Positions 8,599-17,423 are shown, counted from the first letter of the stretch. The stretch is 64,000 bases of DNA from Caulobacter rhizosphaerae (GCF_010977555.1 NZ_CP048815.1:930001-994000); one strand, 5' to 3'. Program-made: numbers and translations. Notes: generated from the sequence alone by a model not told the origin.

Positions 8599-9495
8599 AT
8601 GCGAGACGAGGTGAAGATCTCCTTCGAAAAGCAGATCGTGATCTTGTCGCTCAACGACATCCTGCCGTCGAAAATGCTGCCGCCGGCGGTCAAGGAATCC
8701 GCGAAGTACCGCCGGATCGCCGCGTCGGTGGCGCAGTTGGGCCTGGTCGAGCCGCTCGTCGTCTCCCGGCCCAAAAGCGGCGGCCCCTATCTCCTGCTGG
8801 ACGGCCACGTGCGCTTCAGCGCCATGCGCGATCAGGGTTCGAGCCAGGCCCGCTGTCTGATCGCCTCCGATGATGAAGGGTTCACCTACAACAAGCGGGT
8901 CAATCGGCTGGCGACGATCCAAGAGCACTACATGATTGTCCGCGCGCTTGAGCGTGGCGTCTCCGAGGAAAAGCTGGCCCGGGCGTTGAACGTCGATGTC
9001 GGCGTGATCCGCGCGCGGCGCCACCTGCTCAATGGCATCAGCGCCGATGTCGCCGAGCTCTTGAAGGACAAGCCGGTCGGCATGCACGCCTTCCAGAAGC
9101 TGCGAAAAATGAAACCGATCCGTCAGCTCGAAGCCGCCGAGCTGATGGTCTCGGCCAACAACTACAGCGCCAACTACGCCAAGGCGCTGCTGGCGATGAC
9201 CAAGCCCCCGGACCTCCATCACCCCGAAGACCTGAAAAAGGCCACGGGCCTGAACACCGAGCAGATGGCGCGGTTGGAGCGCGAGATGGCGGCCGGCGGC
9301 CACGACTATAAGGAGCTCGAAGCCTCATACGGCGATGACATGCTGCTCCTGGTCATCGCCGCCGGCTTCCTGGAGCGGCTGCTTTCGAAGTCAGAGGTCG
9401 AGCGGTTTCTCGCCACCAGACACGCCGAGATCTTGGAGAATTTCAGATCGATCGTCGCCGCGGCGTCGCTGGACCAGGTCCAGGCCGCAGCATGA
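8599..9495 (+). CDS. ParB/RepB C-terminal-domain protein, 298 aa
   Basis: Second ParB-superfamily protein, matching in layout those called plasmid partitioning protein RepB C-terminal domain. The N-terminal ParB-like part includes LNDILPSKMLPPAVKESAKY, QLGLVEPLVVSRP and LLDGHVRFSAMRDQG. The middle has an HTH (VSEEKLARALNVDVGVIRAR), and the C-terminal half (GMHAFQKLRKMKPIRQLEAA ...) is helical. It lies two bases behind the ParB-like gene and completes a three-gene operon with the recombinase. No plasmid origin or ParA is visible, so a plasmid partition role is unlikely here. Confidence 0.78.
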   Translation: MRDEVKISFEKQIVILSLNDILPSKMLPPAVKESAKYRRIAASVAQLGLVEPLVVSRPKSGGPYLLLDGHVRFSAMRDQGSSQARCLIASDDEGFTYNKRVNRLATIQEHYMIVRALERGVSEEKLARALNVDVGVIRARRHLLNGISADVAELLKDKPVGMHAFQKLRKMKPIRQLEAAELMVSANNYSANYAKALLAMTKPPDLHHPEDLKKATGLNTEQMARLEREMAAGGHDYKELEASYGDDMLLLVIAAGFLERLLSKSEVERFLATRHAEILENFRSIVAAASLDQVQAAA

Positions 9496-9722
9496 TCCAT
9501 AGGATGGGGACCGGGACCCGAAAGCGCCGGGACCGTCGGAGAAGCCGCCGGAGGGGCGGATCAAGGGCGGTGGCGGGAATGGCGGCGATCCCGCCCGGAG
9601 CCCGCTAGGCCTGCCGTCATAGGGCAGGCCGCGTAGCCTGCTGCGACCGATGTTGTTGGGCATCAGCCGCCATTTGGCGCTAGGACTCCTGTCGACGGGG
9701 TTTGGCTGGAAAGAAGCACTGG

Positions 9723-9857
9723 ATGGATTATGGCACCGCGCTCACGGCAAACCACACCGCAGCGTTGGACTGGTTTGCAGCTCATGCGGGCGAGACGGTT
9801 CCGTGGTCCGACCTCAACAAGCGCGACCAGCGCCTAGCCATTATTCCCAAGGGCACC
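9723..9857 (+). pseudogene. 5' fragment of an HNH-type restriction endonuclease gene
   Basis: A clean start (ATG 9723, GGAAAGAAG ribosome site) opens a protein reading MDYGTALTANHTAALDWFAA, then HAGETVPW and LAIIPKG. This resembles the N-terminus of HNH restriction endonucleases of the McrA-like type, where the motif continues KGIYKP. Here the similarity ends at KG (about 9857) and the frame runs antisense into the GH26 gene. Only about 45 residues remain. Family assignment is from memory of that N-terminal motif and is tentative. Confidence 0.4.
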
Positions 9858-10815
9858 GCTCCGACGCATAGTAGGCCTTCAGGCGAGCAGGGTCGTTCTG
9901 AGCCGGATCCATCAGCCAACGGGTGTGCCAAGTCATGAACCACAGCCAATCGGCTTGAGGCCCGAGCAGCGACGGCTCCGGAATGGGGCCGTTTTCGTGC
10001 AGGCAGATCGGCACGGTGTCGCCGACGATCGCCTTCACCGCTTGGAACATCGGGGCCAGATCGCCATGATCGTCGACGTAGATGTCGGCGCCCGCGACGT
10101 CGACCTGCTCGCGTCCCGGGTACCACGCCGGATCTACGTTCTGACCTGCCCAGCCCAGCACCCAGATCAGATTGTCGAGGCCGCGGCGATGGGTGAATTC
10201 GTCGTACATCAGAGCCCAAAGCGCCTTGAAGGCTTCAGGGCCATGCTTGCCCCACCAGAACCAATCGCCGCTGAACTCGTGCAGCGGCCGCCAGAGCACC
10301 GGGACCTGCCGGTCGCGCAGCACCGCCAGCAGATCACCGATCGTTGCCAGGTCGCGGTGAAGCGCGGCGCTCTGGGCCGTACCAGGGCGGAGAGCTGCGA
10401 CCAGGTCGAAGGCCTTTTTCGAATTCTCGTATCCCGTGCCGATGTCCGGCGCGCCCCAGTGCCAGCATAGCGTGACGATCCCGCCCGAACGATGCCAGGC
10501 CGTCGCCCGCTCGTTGACCGCCCCGTTGTCGCGCGGCTCGATGTAGTCGAGACCCAGAAGTGCGGGCTCACGGCCCGTAACGCGCTTGATGTAGTCGAGC
10601 TCGACGCGCGGCCCTGCTCGGGCCACGCCAAGTTCCTGCTGGCCCGTTAGCGTCTTGCGGCCATAGAGCCGCCAGAGGAAGTCATAGAGGGCGCGGGCTT
10701 CGGCTGATGCGCTGGGATTGCTCAAGTGGCGCGAAAGCGGACCGGCTCTGGACGCTCCGGGCAACGCCGCGATCGCCAGCCCATTGGCGAGCGCTGATCG
10801 TCTTGAAAATCGCAT
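9841..10815 (-). CDS. Glycoside hydrolase family 26 (beta-mannanase-like), secreted
   Basis: A predicted exported endo-beta-1,4-mannanase that would cleave plant mannans. The N-terminus MRFSRRSALANGLAIAALPG has a twin-arginine-like pair followed by a hydrophobic stretch. GH26 hallmarks are VLWRPLHEFSGDWFWWG, with the expected acid/base Glu180, and VPICLHENGPIP, with the expected nucleophile Glu274, plus GGIVTLCWHWGAP. The C-terminus ends YYASERCPWE exactly where the HNH-gene fragment ends on the other strand. The last residues have therefore probably been replaced at a recombination joint. No other carbohydrate gene is nearby, so it is an odd passenger in a defence island. The active site looks complete. 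Confidence 0.85.
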   Translation of the reverse strand: MRFSRRSALANGLAIAALPGASRAGPLSRHLSNPSASAEARALYDFLWRLYGRKTLTGQQELGVARAGPRVELDYIKRVTGREPALLGLDYIEPRDNGAVNERATAWHRSGGIVTLCWHWGAPDIGTGYENSKKAFDLVAALRPGTAQSAALHRDLATIGDLLAVLRDRQVPVLWRPLHEFSGDWFWWGKHGPEAFKALWALMYDEFTHRRGLDNLIWVLGWAGQNVDPAWYPGREQVDVAGADIYVDDHGDLAPMFQAVKAIVGDTVPICLHENGPIPEPSLLGPQADWLWFMTWHTRWLMDPAQNDPARLKAYYASERCPWE

Positions 10816-10848
10816 CGCCCCCTCGCCATCCAGCCTAATCGCAGGCCC

Positions 10849-11745
10849 TCAGCATCGCTCTGAAAACCGGTCGTAAGCATCGATCCGTCGCGTCAGGGGA
10901 TCGATCTGACCACTATAGATTTCCTGCCGCAGGAACGTCAGCTCCGCTTCTTTGTCGGCGTCGGCGACATCGACATACCAACAGCGCGCCGGCACGCTGT
11001 CATCGCCGTTCCAGCGATAGCCGCGCGCCTTGAGCCGGTCCTTCATGGCGAAGGGCGAGTTTTCGGCCCAGATCCGCCAAGTCGGTGTTCGCGCACGCTC
11101 CAACAGCAAGGCCAGGGCAGGCACACCGCTCTTGGGTAGGTCGAGGGCCAGAAGCTCGATGGCCGCGGCGCAATCGTTCACCGCCCGGTGGCTATCGTAG
11201 AAGAACCCCGCTCCCGCAGCCAGGTAGGCAAGCTTGACGCCCTCGTGTCCCTCCGCGCTCCAGTCGACCTGGCTCATCGAGCAAGCCCAGGGCTTGGTGC
11301 GGAAGACCTCGCTGAACCGCTCGAGGAAGCGGCGATCGAAGGAAGCGTTGTGAGCGATGACAAGGGCGGCCGGGGCGGCGACGGCCGCCACGGCGTCCAA
11401 ATCGATGGTCTTGCCCGCGACCATGGCGTCGTCGATGCCGGTCAAGGCGGTGATCTCGGCGGGGATTGGTTCGGCCGGCTGGCGAAGGCCCTGGAAGGGC
11501 TCGCCAATCTCATAGATCCGCCCGTCCAGCCCATAGCGGAATGGGATCATCGCCAATTCGATGATCTCGTCGCGACGCCAGTCCAGGCCCGTGGTTTCGA
11601 CGTCCACGAACAGACCCAAACGGGTGATGACGCCGTCCGGAATCGCGGTTGGCGACCGGGGCGCAAGGCGGCGTAGCACGCGGTATTCGCCGCTCGCCCG
11701 CAGCGTCGCCGCTATCACCTCGAGATCTAAAGCCTGCTCCGCCAT
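10849..11745 (-). CDS. DEDDh 3'-5' exonuclease (DnaQ-like), 298 aa
   Basis: A DnaQ-fold exonuclease. Exo I is LFVDVETTGL (Asp48, Glu50), Exo II is VIAHNASFDRRFLERF, and Exo III carries HRAVNDCAAAIEL, giving the DEDDh set. The C-terminal 90 residues (RYRWNGDDSVPARCWYVDV region) form a separate small domain also seen in stand-alone proteobacterial exonucleases. It is the last gene of the minus-strand operon that starts at 16526, and its ATG lies inside the end of the 74-residue ORF (19-base overlap). That coupling suggests it may be the DNA- or RNA-degrading arm of the STAND system, but such exonucleases also occur alone. Activity is predicted, the role is inferred. Confidence 0.82.
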   Translation of the reverse strand: MAEQALDLEVIAATLRASGEYRVLRRLAPRSPTAIPDGVITRLGLFVDVETTGLDWRRDEIIELAMIPFRYGLDGRIYEIGEPFQGLRQPAEPIPAEITALTGIDDAMVAGKTIDLDAVAAVAAPAALVIAHNASFDRRFLERFSEVFRTKPWACSMSQVDWSAEGHEGVKLAYLAAGAGFFYDSHRAVNDCAAAIELLALDLPKSGVPALALLLERARTPTWRIWAENSPFAMKDRLKARGYRWNGDDSVPARCWYVDVADADKEAELTFLRQEIYSGQIDPLTRRIDAYDRFSERC

Positions 11746-11951
11746 AGATCCCGCATATCACCTTCGACAGCTTCCAAGCCAGTCGGCACCCACGCCGCGA
11801 TCCACGGCCCCATTAATGCAGAAACTAGATGTGCCGCGTGGTCGCCGACATTGATCTGTGGCTGGGCGGAAGCCGGTCCGAAGCGCGCCGGGCGAACGTC
11901 ATCGGCCATGCTCCACAGCAACCGGTTCGTGGTTCGCATCTTTGGAATCAT
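11727..11951 (-). CDS. Small protein between STAND ATPase and exonuclease genes, 74 aa
   Basis: I do not recognise it. Its ATG overlaps the stop of the 1155-residue ATPase gene (ATGA, 4 bases), and its stop overlaps the start of the exonuclease gene by 19 bases. This is the signature of a translationally coupled operon gene. The product begins MIPKMRTTNRLLWSMADDVR and has a hydrophobic middle (HAAHLVSALMGPWIAAWVP). It is too short for an enzyme; it might be a regulator or adaptor. Confidence rests on the overlaps, not on homology. Confidence 0.5.
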   Translation of the reverse strand: MIPKMRTTNRLLWSMADDVRPARFGPASAQPQINVGDHAAHLVSALMGPWIAAWVPTGLEAVEGDMRDLWRSRL

Positions 11952-14900
11952 CGAAAGACCTGCATGAGCAGATCACGCAGCTTGGAGCCGTAGGTCTCAT
12001 CGTCGACCGTCTTGCCCAAGGTCGCGTGGACAACCTCCTGCAGGAAGCGCCCCAGCATCGTTTCCAGCTCCGAGCTGTGCTCCTCGTTGGCTTGCAGCTG
12101 CGTCAGAGCATCGGGCCGGACGATCATGACGATCGGCGTTTCTTCGTCACCTTCGGGAACAATTCTCGCCGTGCCGACGGCGGTGTCCTTCAGCCCTTCT
12201 TCGAAAAACTCCGACAGAATTTCAGAGTCATTGGCTTGGGCCAAGACCAGGACGTCGACAGCCGCTCCTTCGGGAAGGCCATCTCCAAAGAGGATCTCGG
12301 CTAGCTCGTCGCCAAAGGCGTCGAGGAAAGAGCCGATGCAGAGGGCGACAAATATGGACTCCGGGCGCTTGCCCTCGTCTCGAATTGTAAAGAGGACCCG
12401 ATCGTCTTTGCCGAGGTGAATGATCTGAATGAAGTCATCACCGGGGCGATGGCGAAAGATCAGCCGATCGAAATCGCCGATGCATAGCGCCGCGAGAGTG
12501 AAGAGATCTTGCGAGGAAAACTGCCGGTGCTTTCCAAAGCCCAAGACCGCCAGGAGCAGCAGCGAACCCAACGCAGGCCTGGTCGTCAGGCGTTTGACCT
12601 GGGTCACTGAGAGCAAGCATCGGGTGAAGTTTGCGAACCACCAGTCGTCCTCGCCGATGTCGAAATTTCGAACGAGAACGCCCAGAACGTGAGGAGCGAT
12701 CGAACGAGGACACCGCTCAAGCGCGACCCTGAGCGCTTCAGCCCAAACGCCGCTTCGGCCAAGCGCACTGGTGTCGAGCGTCGCGCCAAACGCGCGCGCG
12801 ATCACCTCGGGAGCGTTGGCCACGTCTTCCAGCAGCGCCATCAAAAAGCGCAGCAGCCTCTGCGCTTCGTCTTCGTCATCAGCCCGCAAGTACGCGGCGA
12901 CGGCATTGGCGTAGTCGTCGATCGCTTCGGGCACACGGTCTTGCCACCGTCGAGAGTCTCCGCGCTCCTCTAGGGCGTAGCCATATTCTGACCAGGCAAA
13001 GCTATCGGAGAACAAACCTACGGCATGCATGGCGTACTGTTCGGCGCGTTCGGCGTGAGCGCGTCGCTCGGCGCCGCTGGCCCCCTCCGCCGCTTCGTTC
13101 TCCGTCAACGCCAGAAGATGAGAGCTGCGACCTTCGATATCGAGCCGCCCAACTTTCTGCCCGTTCTGTCCCGAAGCTCTATAGGCGGCTATGGCGTCTT
13201 CCATCCGGCCGGCCTCTCGCAGAACGTTACCGAGCACCGTCTGGTTGATGGCGACGAGATACTGGTCTCCGAGGGCCTCCCCGATCGCGATGGCCTCATT
13301 GGCCATGGTCTCGGCTTCTTCGTAGCGTTTCTCGCGGCGCAGCTTTGGGACAAGAAGATTGCAAAGCCAGGCGCGATAGCGGGGCGAGCGCTGCTCGCCC
13401 GCGAGCGTCGCCCGAAGGCGTTCGGACTCGGCCGCGCCGCTCGGCGAGATCGACAATGCGCCGATCAGATTTCGGGTCGCAATGTCGACGCCATAGGCGT
13501 CCTTTTGATCGATGAACATCTCGCGGGCGGTCCGGAACACCGGCGCGGCGGCCTCGACCTCATTGGCGCCGAGAAGCGCGACCCCCTCTTCGATAAGCAA
13601 GCGGGCGTGGTCCTCCGCTCGCCCCTCGTCTTTTGCTTCCTGTGCCAACTTGCGGATACGAGCCAAGGCCGACACGCTGGGCGAACGGCGCAGGATGATC
13701 GACGCCTGCAAGACGTCGATCGCACGTTCGGTCTCAGCGTCGCCGATGGCCTTGGCGATGGAGAAGGCTTCATCAAGTAGGGCTGGGGCCTCGTTGGGGC
13801 GGCCTTGATGGGCCTTCGTGTCGGCCAGCGACATCAAAACCGAGATTAACGGCCCGTGCTCGGCGCGGTCGCGGTAGTAGACGGCCAAGAATTCCAGCGC
13901 CTCGATCAGGTGCCGGGTCGAACCGGTGTAGGCCGCCTCTTGAACGGATCGGTTAGCCAGTCGCTCGGCGAGTTCGGGGTCGTCGTCGCGCCGCAGCGTG
14001 AAGGCCGCCCATGCACGGCCCGTCCGCGCAAGCTGTTTGGCCAGACGGTCCAAAAAGAGCGCGCGTAGCTGAGGGTGTTCAGCGAGACGGGTGATTAGGC
14101 CATCACGGTAGAGATCGTGAACGAACGCATAGCCCGCGGGCGTCTCGATCAGGACGTCAGCGAGCGGTTCGAGCTTATCGGCGATGGCGGTCGCAGCGCC
14201 TACCGAGCCGCCGACCAGCGAGGTCAGGTCGGAGAGCCCAAGTGGCGTGGGCGAAAGCGCCATATAGCCCAGGAGCTCACGCGTGCCGGCGTCGAGCACC
14301 TCGAAACTTTGAACCGGCGAGGAGCCGCCTGCCGCGCTTCGCACGGCGATGGGCAGATCGCCGGCCTTTGCCGGAACGCTCGCCCCAGCGATCGACTGCA
14401 GCGTCACCAGTTCTTCGAGCGTGAAGGCGCTGACCTCAAGGCGCTCACCAGGAAATTCCGGCGCGATGTCACGGCCCACAATGACGACCGAGCCGGCCCC
14501 GCTGGCCGCGAGACACTCGCCCAGCACCGACCAGATCACGCTGACGTCGTCGGGATCGTCCAGGACGAGCGGCCATTGCGTGGCTGACTTCCATCGCGAA
14601 AGCAGCAGCGCACGCGCGTCCTCGAAAACCGGAACGCCGAGCTCGGCGCCGTCGGCGACGCCCAGGGCGCTAGCGATCTCGACGAGGGTCGAGCGGGGAT
14701 CGAGGCCTCGCGCGTTGACATAGGGCGCGGATCGCTCGGCGGCCCATTCGGCGGCGAGCGCGGTTTTACCGGCGCCGGCGACCCCGGTTAGCCAGACAAT
14801 CCGGCCCAAAATCGCAACCTGGGTCAACTTGTCCAGCAGCGCCGTCCGGCGAACCCTGAAGGGGCTGCCGCGAAAGATGCCTTCCAGCAGAGACGCCGCT

Positions 14901-15415
14901 GAACCGGCGACAGACCCCCCACTCTGGTAGCGAGCGACCCGATCAGAAACTAAGGCGGTGATGTCGTCGCGAATGCGGTCTTCAAGGTCTTCGCCCTCTT
15001 CGTAGAAGTAGAGGGTGTTGGGGCCAGACATCAGCTCATCCAGCATCGATGTCAGCCGCACATTTCGTTCTGGCGCGGTTTTGAGGACGTAGGCCAAGAC
15101 GTCCTTGCCCAGTCGCGTGGCCTCCCGGTACTCGTCCTCGAGCCCTGAGATCGTCATGCCCTTAGGCTCATCGACCCACCCGTAGGAGTTTCGATAGATG
15201 GCGACGACGATGTGGGCGCCCTGGAGTTTGCGCAGGTAGAACGCGCGCGGCGCCTCGGCCCGCGCCCCTTCTCGCTCGAACTGCACGGGCGTGAAGTTTA
15301 GGCCAAGGATCGCCCGGCGGGCGGCTTCCCGCTCAGCGGCGCATTCGGTGATCGTCGAGCTGATAAAGACCTGCAAACGATCGGATAGGGGAACTGTGAC
15401 GAGCGGCTCAGCCAT
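11948..15415 (-). CDS. DUF4062-STAND-TPR protein, 1155 aa
   Basis: Large predicted sensor ATPase of the STAND class. Residues 12-110 form a DUF4062 domain (QVFISSTITECAAEREAARR ... GAHIVVAIYRNSYGW), a TIR-like fold usually found fused to NTPases. The ATPase domain has Walker A GVAGAGKT at 211-218 and a Walker B-like PLVLDDPDD, then a winged-helix region. TPR-like helical repeats follow (YEEAETMANEAIAIGEALGD, EDAIAAYRASGQN). The last 280 residues (QDLFTLAALCIGDFDRLIFR ...) I do not recognise. STAND proteins with such heads detect phage components and trigger an effector. It overlaps the upstream 372-residue gene by 8 bases and the downstream ORF by 4. Anti-phage function is inferred from class and island context. 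Confidence 0.8.
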   Translation of the reverse strand: MAEPLVTVPLSDRLQVFISSTITECAAEREAARRAILGLNFTPVQFEREGARAEAPRAFYLRKLQGAHIVVAIYRNSYGWVDEPKGMTISGLEDEYREATRLGKDVLAYVLKTAPERNVRLTSMLDELMSGPNTLYFYEEGEDLEDRIRDDITALVSDRVARYQSGGSVAGSAASLLEGIFRGSPFRVRRTALLDKLTQVAILGRIVWLTGVAGAGKTALAAEWAAERSAPYVNARGLDPRSTLVEIASALGVADGAELGVPVFEDARALLLSRWKSATQWPLVLDDPDDVSVIWSVLGECLAASGAGSVVIVGRDIAPEFPGERLEVSAFTLEELVTLQSIAGASVPAKAGDLPIAVRSAAGGSSPVQSFEVLDAGTRELLGYMALSPTPLGLSDLTSLVGGSVGAATAIADKLEPLADVLIETPAGYAFVHDLYRDGLITRLAEHPQLRALFLDRLAKQLARTGRAWAAFTLRRDDDPELAERLANRSVQEAAYTGSTRHLIEALEFLAVYYRDRAEHGPLISVLMSLADTKAHQGRPNEAPALLDEAFSIAKAIGDAETERAIDVLQASIILRRSPSVSALARIRKLAQEAKDEGRAEDHARLLIEEGVALLGANEVEAAAPVFRTAREMFIDQKDAYGVDIATRNLIGALSISPSGAAESERLRATLAGEQRSPRYRAWLCNLLVPKLRREKRYEEAETMANEAIAIGEALGDQYLVAINQTVLGNVLREAGRMEDAIAAYRASGQNGQKVGRLDIEGRSSHLLALTENEAAEGASGAERRAHAERAEQYAMHAVGLFSDSFAWSEYGYALEERGDSRRWQDRVPEAIDDYANAVAAYLRADDEDEAQRLLRFLMALLEDVANAPEVIARAFGATLDTSALGRSGVWAEALRVALERCPRSIAPHVLGVLVRNFDIGEDDWWFANFTRCLLSVTQVKRLTTRPALGSLLLLAVLGFGKHRQFSSQDLFTLAALCIGDFDRLIFRHRPGDDFIQIIHLGKDDRVLFTIRDEGKRPESIFVALCIGSFLDAFGDELAEILFGDGLPEGAAVDVLVLAQANDSEILSEFFEEGLKDTAVGTARIVPEGDEETPIVMIVRPDALTQLQANEEHSSELETMLGRFLQEVVHATLGKTVDDETYGSKLRDLLMQVFR

Positions 15416-16526
15416 GGCCGAGCTCTTGTAGCCGTGCGTTCAGGCCGGCCAAGTCGCCCGCTACCCTGGCGCCTTCGTCTAGCCTGCGAACAAGAAAGGC
15501 CGCGTCGAGCGCGGCTTGTTCAACAACGGCGTCAATGTCGATCGTGTCGGGCTTGAACAGCGCTGACGCCGGTTCAACGATCACCGACCTGATGCTGTCG
15601 AGCATCGACAGCCGCTTGACCTTCCCATTCGGGTTGTAGGCCAAAAAATCCGGTATGCGCAGATTGCAGATCGCTTGTTCGGCCTGCCATGGCGCGCAGC
15701 CCGCCGCCTTGGCCTTGTCGATCAAAGCTATCCCATCCTCGCGATGGCGCAGAACATGCAGGGTTTTGGGCAAGGCGGCCTTCAGGCGACGTTGTCGTTG
15801 GCGCGACATGGCGTCGGGCGATCGATCAGGTTCTGGAAAGCCCCTCTTTATGTCTGGCGGCCCTTCCTCATGCGCCCTCACCATGGAAAAGGCCGGTCGG
15901 TCTTCTAGTCGTTGGTAGATATTTACGCCTGGCAACATGATCGCATCAGCTCTGTTGGGGCTAAATCTGATCGTGTTTATTGGCATGCCCGAGCGCGCGA
16001 CGGGCTGCTCACCCACAGTAAGAATTATCGGCGCAATCGGCTCATTGGAATACTCTGCAAGGTTCTCGAGAAACGGCTGACGGGTGTCCAGAGGCTTAGA
16101 AATGCTCGTTGATAGGAGTGTCGGCTGGTTTGCCGTATCAAGGCCTGTGAGGCGCAAGCGCAGCAACTCAGGTTGCTGAGACAGCGAGATCACATAGCCG
16201 GGTCCGTCGAACAGAATTTCAAGGTGGAGCGCGTTGGGGCCGACGGCGTCGCTCCATTCACGGATCAACGCCATCGCCGATTTCATGCCCGCGAGGTTTG
16301 TCCCCATCAAGCTAATGAAGGGCGGTCCCTGCGGCCCCCAAAACCCGTACCCGCAGCCCGTAAAGCCACCGACGCTCAGCCGCCGGATGAGCTCCATATT
16401 GGCCGCCGCCATCTCCGTGGCCGGCCAGCCCCAGTCGTAGCCGCCAGCATCAGCCTGGAGCGCGACCTCGTAGGCGCCCTTTGGCGTTGGCTTCGCGCGC
16501 TTCTGTTGCTGCTTCTTCTTAGCCAT
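15408..16526 (-). CDS. Unknown protein coupled to the DUF4062-STAND gene, 372 aa
   Basis: I do not recognise this protein. It starts MAKKKQQQKRAKPTPKGAYE at ATG 16526, a lysine-rich tail. A region rich in glycine and aromatics follows (GGYDWGWPATEMAAANMELI, GFTGCGYGFWGPQGPPF). A mixed middle with SQQPELLRLRLTGLDTANQP comes next, and then a helical C-terminus (DIDAVVEQAALDAAFLVRRL). No signal peptide, membrane segment or catalytic motif is evident. It is the first gene of the operon and overlaps the STAND gene by 8 bases, so the two products are probably made in fixed ratio and may form a complex. It could be the trigger-sensing partner or an effector; sequence does not decide. Confidence 0.7.
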   Translation of the reverse strand: MAKKKQQQKRAKPTPKGAYEVALQADAGGYDWGWPATEMAAANMELIRRLSVGGFTGCGYGFWGPQGPPFISLMGTNLAGMKSAMALIREWSDAVGPNALHLEILFDGPGYVISLSQQPELLRLRLTGLDTANQPTLLSTSISKPLDTRQPFLENLAEYSNEPIAPIILTVGEQPVARSGMPINTIRFSPNRADAIMLPGVNIYQRLEDRPAFSMVRAHEEGPPDIKRGFPEPDRSPDAMSRQRQRRLKAALPKTLHVLRHREDGIALIDKAKAAGCAPWQAEQAICNLRIPDFLAYNPNGKVKRLSMLDSIRSVIVEPASALFKPDTIDIDAVVEQAALDAAFLVRRLDEGARVAGDLAGLNARLQELGHG

Positions 16527-16797
16527 GATGCAACCGATGCTTACAGTGTCGCGCTACCGCACGCCAATGCTCAGCTTGCAATTTGGGCACGTCACTTTCG
16601 GTCGCCCTCACCCCATCCGTGCGCCGAGCGGCGTAAACCAAGGCCTTCGAGCTTGGCGTATCCGCCAACTGCAAGGTTGAGATCGATCGACGCGATCGCA
16701 GGTCTGCGCGATTTGTTTTCGCGGGCGTCGTACGCGTTACCGTTGTAGTTGTTATGCTCGCCGTGCTCTTGGACGACCTGCAAGCCACCTGTAAGGC

Positions 16798-17328
16798 TTG
16801 ATCATGGTCAGGCCTGTAACGCCCCTCACGACCCCGGACATCGCCGCTGAACGGGCGCGCGTTGTGCCTCGCGCCTACGCTATCGCCCAAGCACCGAACC
16901 TTCCGTTCGGCCTGCAGTCGCCGCGCCAGTTCGAACTGCTGGCGCACGCATTGTTGGAGGCCGAGATCGCGCCTGACGGATTTTACGACCGCGTGGCCCT
17001 GATGCCCGACGGGGCCGATGGCGGCGCCGATTTGTTGCTCTACGCCGGCGCCCATCTGGCCGGTGTCGTCCTATGTAAGCATTACGTCACGCGGATCGGC
17101 AGGGACGTCGTCCTGACCGAGCTGATCAAGTTTCTCCTGGTTTCCCTGGCGAGCGACAGGACCTTACCGAAAGCTTGGCGCTATCAATTCTGGACGGCCG
17201 GGAATTCGACGCGCGAGGCCGTAGCGTTCTTTAGCGATCCCGCTGAAGCGCTACGCGCAATCAGCGACCAGGAAATGGACGCCCTGATCCGCGCGGCCCG
17301 GGCCCCGATCAAGGGTCTCGCCGAATAG
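16798..17328 (+). CDS. Mrr-like (PD-(D/E)xK) nuclease-domain protein, 176 aa, possibly truncated
   Basis: It resembles the restriction-endonuclease-like head domain of Mrr and Avs-type proteins. RQFELLAHALLEAEIAPDGF is followed by LMPDGADGGADLLLYAG and GVVLCKHY, giving the D...xCK pattern of the PD-(D/E)xK fold. Families of this kind usually continue into a STAND ATPase. Here the frame stops at 17328, but 17332-17420 still reads like protein (LDQDLLETLRGQIRSIAPTH ...) before hitting the end of the next gene. The gene may therefore be the surviving head of a larger ATPase. It is divergent from the DUF4062 operon, with a 271-base spacer. Stand-alone activity is possible. Confidence 0.55.
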   Translation: MIMVRPVTPLTTPDIAAERARVVPRAYAIAQAPNLPFGLQSPRQFELLAHALLEAEIAPDGFYDRVALMPDGADGGADLLLYAGAHLAGVVLCKHYVTRIGRDVVLTELIKFLLVSLASDRTLPKAWRYQFWTAGNSTREAVAFFSDPAEALRAISDQEMDALIRAARAPIKGLAE

Positions 17329-17331
17329 CCT

Positions 17332-17420
17332 TGGACCAGGACCTGCTCGAAACCCTGCGCGGCCAGATCCGTTCGATCGCGCCGACCCATGTGGGTCCCG
17401 AGAGCTTGGCTCGGCGCCTG
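17332..17420 (+). pseudogene. Remnant of a coding region behind the Mrr-like gene
   Basis: Starting at a TTG three bases after the previous stop codon, the sequence reads LDQDLLETLRGQIRSIAPTH and then VGPESLARRLASTRRG. It loses coding character where it runs into the antisense 3' end of the DUF4928 gene. It may be the beginning of a deleted STAND ATPase gene. Very short, so uncertain. Confidence 0.3.
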
Positions 17421-17423
17421 GCC

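Noticed and set aside
16592-16783. 63-residue minus-strand ORF upstream of the 372-aa gene
   Set aside because: Codon third positions look plausible and it lies in the leader of the operon, but there is no clear start with ribosome site and no recognisable sequence. Kept out as more likely leader DNA.
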